DNA from: Chitinophagaceae bacterium
GTDB taxonomy: Bacteria > Bacteroidota > Bacteroidia > Chitinophagales > Chitinophagaceae
Length of the DNA stretch: 34,938 nt
Assembly (NCBI GenBank): GCA_004299085.1
Contig: SCQV01000443.1
Span: forward strand, 1 to 34,938
Direction of reading: 5' to 3'
In this document: piece by piece, positions 33,135 through 34,938 of the stretch
Position numbering within the stretch: the stretch's first letter is position 1
Layout of the letters: each line of letters starts with the position of its first letter
Program-made: the position numbers and the translations under genes
Notes under the pieces: generated by a model
The model's database searches: none
Told to the model about the DNA's origin: nothing
What the model saw: the letters and a program-made list of their open reading frames with translations, nothing else

Positions 33135-34025
33135 ATGAAACGGATCTTTTTATTTCTGCTCTTACTGGCGGGCCTTCATTATGGCAGACCTGCAAATGCA
33201 CGGGATATAAATAGCTTCTCACTCAGAGACACCACCGTCTTGTCTGTGTCTGATAGTACCAAAAATGATACAGCCCATATTGGAAATGTCACCATCATTG
33301 TGAAGGATAAAGGTAAAAAAGATCATAACACACAAATTACCTTCGGAAGATCAAAAGATTCCTCCCGCTTGGGAAATGTTTCCTTCACCTGGTTTGGTTT
33401 TGACATTGGATGGAATAATTATATAGACCGGAGCGCTTATGGAACTGCCACAGTGAATGATTTCGCTATTGCAAAACCAGGGCAACCTGAAGCCACTGAA
33501 GGTGAGTTTGCGTTGAGGGCAGGGAAATCTGTCAATGTAAATATATGGCCCGTCCTGATTAAGGTTAATCTTGTAAAGCATTATCTCAACCTGAAGACAG
33601 GGCTTGGTATAGAAATGAATAATTACCGGTACTCCAGGGATATCAGTTATGTAAATAAAATAACCGGGACATATATTATTCAGGATTCTGTCCAATTCAA
33701 AAAGAACAAATTATTTACCGAATATCTTACCGTACCGCTTATGTTAGATGTAGAAACCAACCCCTATCACAGTTCCCGTTCTTTTCATATAGCTGCAGGA
33801 CCTACCTTTGGCTACTTGGTTAAATCGCGTACCAAGCAGGTAAGCAAAGCTCGTGGGAAAATAAAGGATAATGATTCATTTAATCTTGAAAAATTCAGGG
33901 TGGGATTACGGGTAGAGGCAGGCTGGAGTTGGTTCACATTATATGGAGCATACAGCCTTACACCTATCCATCAATACGGATTAAAACAATATCCATTTTC
34001 GATTGGATTGGCGCTGATACGATAG
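33135..34025 (+). CDS. Outer-membrane beta-barrel protein
   Basis: This 296-residue protein has a signal peptide (1-22, ending ANA). A linker with a Lys/Asp-rich stretch (~50-75) follows, then a beta-barrel region with alternating aromatic strands (SFTWFGFDIGWNNYI, LKTGLGIEMNNYRYS, LTVPLMLDVETN, FHIAAGPTFGYLVKSRTK, VGLRVEAGWSWFTLYGAYSL), ending FSIGLALIR. This resembles the PorT-like outer-membrane barrel group. It starts 36 bp after the putative anti-sigma gene on the same strand and is probably cotranscribed. It may be a target or an envelope-side partner of the sigma system. No specific substrate can be named. Confidence 0.75.
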   Translation: MKRIFLFLLLLAGLHYGRPANARDINSFSLRDTTVLSVSDSTKNDTAHIGNVTIIVKDKGKKDHNTQITFGRSKDSSRLGNVSFTWFGFDIGWNNYIDRSAYGTATVNDFAIAKPGQPEATEGEFALRAGKSVNVNIWPVLIKVNLVKHYLNLKTGLGIEMNNYRYSRDISYVNKITGTYIIQDSVQFKKNKLFTEYLTVPLMLDVETNPYHSSRSFHIAAGPTFGYLVKSRTKQVSKARGKIKDNDSFNLEKFRVGLRVEAGWSWFTLYGAYSLTPIHQYGLKQYPFSIGLALIR

Positions 34026-34083
34026 CCCATCCTGCTGTTTTAACAAATGAATTTTGAAACGATATTTTCATTCAGAAAAGGTA

Positions 34084-34236
34084 AACAAATATCCAATAGC
34101 AAATCCAAAAAACAAATAAACATCAAAACCAAATCATCCAAATCTCAAACGGAAACTGCTTCATAAGGTGTTTGGCCATTGGAATGCCGGAAATTGGAAT
34201 TTATTTGAAATTTGGAAATCGAAATTTGGGATTTCA
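34084..34236. repeat. AT-rich imperfect inverted repeat
   Basis: The left arm (~34084-34146, many CCAAA/AAATC words) and right arm (~34171-34236, many TTTGG/GGAATT words) are roughly complementary, with the best match around CAAATAAA and TTTATTTG, so the region could form one long imperfect hairpin. The 10-mer CATCCTGCTG occurs directly repeated at 34028-34037 and 34242-34251, flanking it, as an insertion footprint might. No ORF lies here. Similar AT-rich hairpins are common between Bacteroidota genes. Confidence 0.4.
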
Positions 34237-34289
34237 TTATTCATCCTGCTGAATTAAATTGTTATAACACTACTTTATTCAATAGGCCA

Positions 34290-34455
34290 ATGAAGCTTAT
34301 TGAAAAATATCGAATTATAATCCCTGAAAATAAGGTCAAAAGCTATCTGCTATCAATGGAGCATCCCATTATGTAGATATGAAGCAGAATTTTTTATGAA
34401 GTGTGGATTTCATGTTAATCAGTGGGAAATTTTTAAAGAATTTATGTGGCACTGA
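34290..34455 (+). pseudogene. Frameshifted, truncated DUF6883-like gene
   Basis: The frame from ATG 34290 reads MKLIEKYRIIIPENKVKSYLL, then SMEHPI, and hits TAG at 34374. Skipping base 34371 restores CRYEAEFFMKCGFHVNQWEIF, then KEFMWH, to a stop at 34453-34455. Joined, HPI-C-RYEAEFF...GF...W lines up with the DUF6883 pattern HPVGRHKARFF...GF...W. Two defects are visible: the frameshift, and loss of the C-terminal half, since the family is about 110 residues and only 54 remain. DUF6883 is often encoded next to DUF4926, as here. The family match is from memory of its pattern. Confidence 0.6.
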
Positions 34456-34655
34456 CGAAAGGTATCCCCTCTGAAAAGCTGGAGACGGGCAATGTGGGCA
34501 CTATTACTCACGTCCATGAAAAGGGTGCAGCTTATGAGGTTGAATTTGTAGCAAACAATGGTATTACTATTGCGGCCCTTACGTTGCTGCCACACCAGAT
34601 AAGAGAAACTAATGGTCAGGAGGAGATCCTTCATGTTAGAAAATTGATTGCCTGA
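34446..34655 (+). CDS. DUF4926 protein, probably N-terminally truncated
   Basis: This 69-residue protein matches DUF4926 across most of the domain: ALTKGIPSEKLETGNVGTIT, then AYEVEFVANNGITIAALTL and PHQIRE. The only usual start is a GTG at 34446, 10 bp inside the end of the DUF6883 remnant. The family normally has about seven to ten more residues before (V)AL, so the N terminus seems to be missing. The upstream frame is closed by TAA at 34434. A deletion that removed the end of DUF6883 and the beginning of DUF4926 would explain both. The function is unknown; an antitoxin or immunity role is only inference. It may be a non-expressed remnant. Confidence 0.65.
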   Translation: MALTKGIPSEKLETGNVGTITHVHEKGAAYEVEFVANNGITIAALTLLPHQIRETNGQEEILHVRKLIA

Positions 34656-34818
34656 GCAAAATTGTCAATCTTTGACCTGATATTATTGTGTGACAACTCC
34701 GCGTATTTTTCGCGATCCACTTCTTTTCAGCCTGCCAGAAATCATAATATTTTCCGGGATTTATCCAAAACTATGCACTCTTGCCGAACGCCTCAGACAG
34801 TTTAAAAGGTAATTGCCA

Positions 34819-34826
34819 TATCTTTG
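34819..34826 (+). promoter_or_regulatory. -7 element TATCTTTG, 4 bp before a start codon
   Basis: An exact TAnnTTTG match ends at 34826 and the ATG is at 34831. Transcription would begin at or very near the ATG, implying a leaderless mRNA. No clear -33 TTTG is present. Confidence 0.55.
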
Positions 34827-34830
34827 CGCC

Positions 34831-34938
34831 ATGATAAAAGAAACGCTCCTCAGAGCAGCAAGGGATGCAGGGAACATCATGCAGCAACATTTTAATGGCG
34901 CTTATAAGATCAGCAGCAAAAGCTCTATTAATGATTTA
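34831..34938 (+). CDS. Inositol monophosphatase family protein (partial, 5' end)
   Basis: The window ends after 36 codons. The N terminus (MIKETLLRAARDAGNIMQQH, then KISSKSSINDL) matches the first helices of the SuhB/inositol-1-monophosphatase family, where the lysine-rich stretch leads to the DLVTEVD motif. Members are Mg-dependent sugar-phosphate phosphatases; substrate cannot be set from this fragment. The metal-site residues lie beyond the edge. It has its own promoter four bases upstream. Confidence 0.75.
   Translation, partial: MIKETLLRAARDAGNIMQQHFNGAYKISSKSSINDL

Noticed and set aside
33351..33695. 114-codon minus-strand ORF
   Set aside because: Antisense to the outer-membrane barrel gene, with no promoter or family features.
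34690..34715. Short CGCG...CGCG hairpin before the inositol monophosphatase gene as a terminator
   Set aside because: The stem is only four base pairs and no T-tract follows.

Overview
The window comes from a Bacteroidota chromosome, most likely the Chitinophagaceae or a close family. The evidence is an AT-rich sequence, repeated promoter elements of the Bacteroidota form TAnnTTTG, two SusC/SusD pairs, a type IX secretion (T9SS) sorting domain, a PorV homologue, and many lipoproteins that begin Cys-x-Lys/Arg after processing. No tRNA, rRNA, CRISPR array or transposase gene was seen.

Layout. (1) 1-750: five 104-bp tandem repeats run off the left edge, followed by a possible minus-strand small RNA that ends in an intrinsic terminator. 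(2) 753-3362: an unrecognised protein with kinase-like motifs, then an MlaE-type permease and MlaF-type ATPase (lipid ABC transporter). (3) 3410-4420: a LacI-family regulator. (4) 4421-4811: an unusually rich leader with a 21-bp-spaced direct repeat, a promoter, an 18-bp palindrome at +1, a stem-loop and a LacI-style CG-centred palindrome. (5) 4812-26070: a long same-strand gene train, probably one operon. It encodes a PA14/chitobiase-C-like T9SS cargo, PorV, SusC1, SusD1, a fasciclin-CBM6-CBM6 lipoprotein, a DUF5007-like lipoprotein, SusC2, SusD2, a fasciclin lipoprotein, a DUF5008-like TIG/propeller lipoprotein, an alkaline-phosphatase-fold/LamG/DUF4983-like lipoprotein and a DUF1735/discoidin lipoprotein. 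(6) 26286-29891: a secreted BSP-type metalloprotease, a GH92 alpha-mannosidase and a small lipoprotein. (7) 29897-30046: a MITE-like inverted-repeat element. (8) kbl on the minus strand. (9) 31475-34025: an ECF sigma factor, a putative anti-sigma protein and an outer-membrane barrel, preceded by an ECF-type promoter and an untracked 52-codon ORF. (10) 34026-34655: AT-rich inverted repeats and a decayed DUF6883-DUF4926 pair. (11) The start of an inositol-monophosphatase family gene at the right edge.

How it fits together: regions 3-6 look like a polysaccharide/glycoprotein utilisation locus. The only glycosidase is GH92, so alpha-mannosides (N-glycans or mannan) are the best substrate guess, and the protease could strip the protein part. 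Binding proteins far outnumber enzymes. PorV and a T9SS cargo sit beside the SusCD systems, the regulator is LacI-type rather than a hybrid two-component protein, and one phosphatase-like protein appears to have lost its metal ligands.
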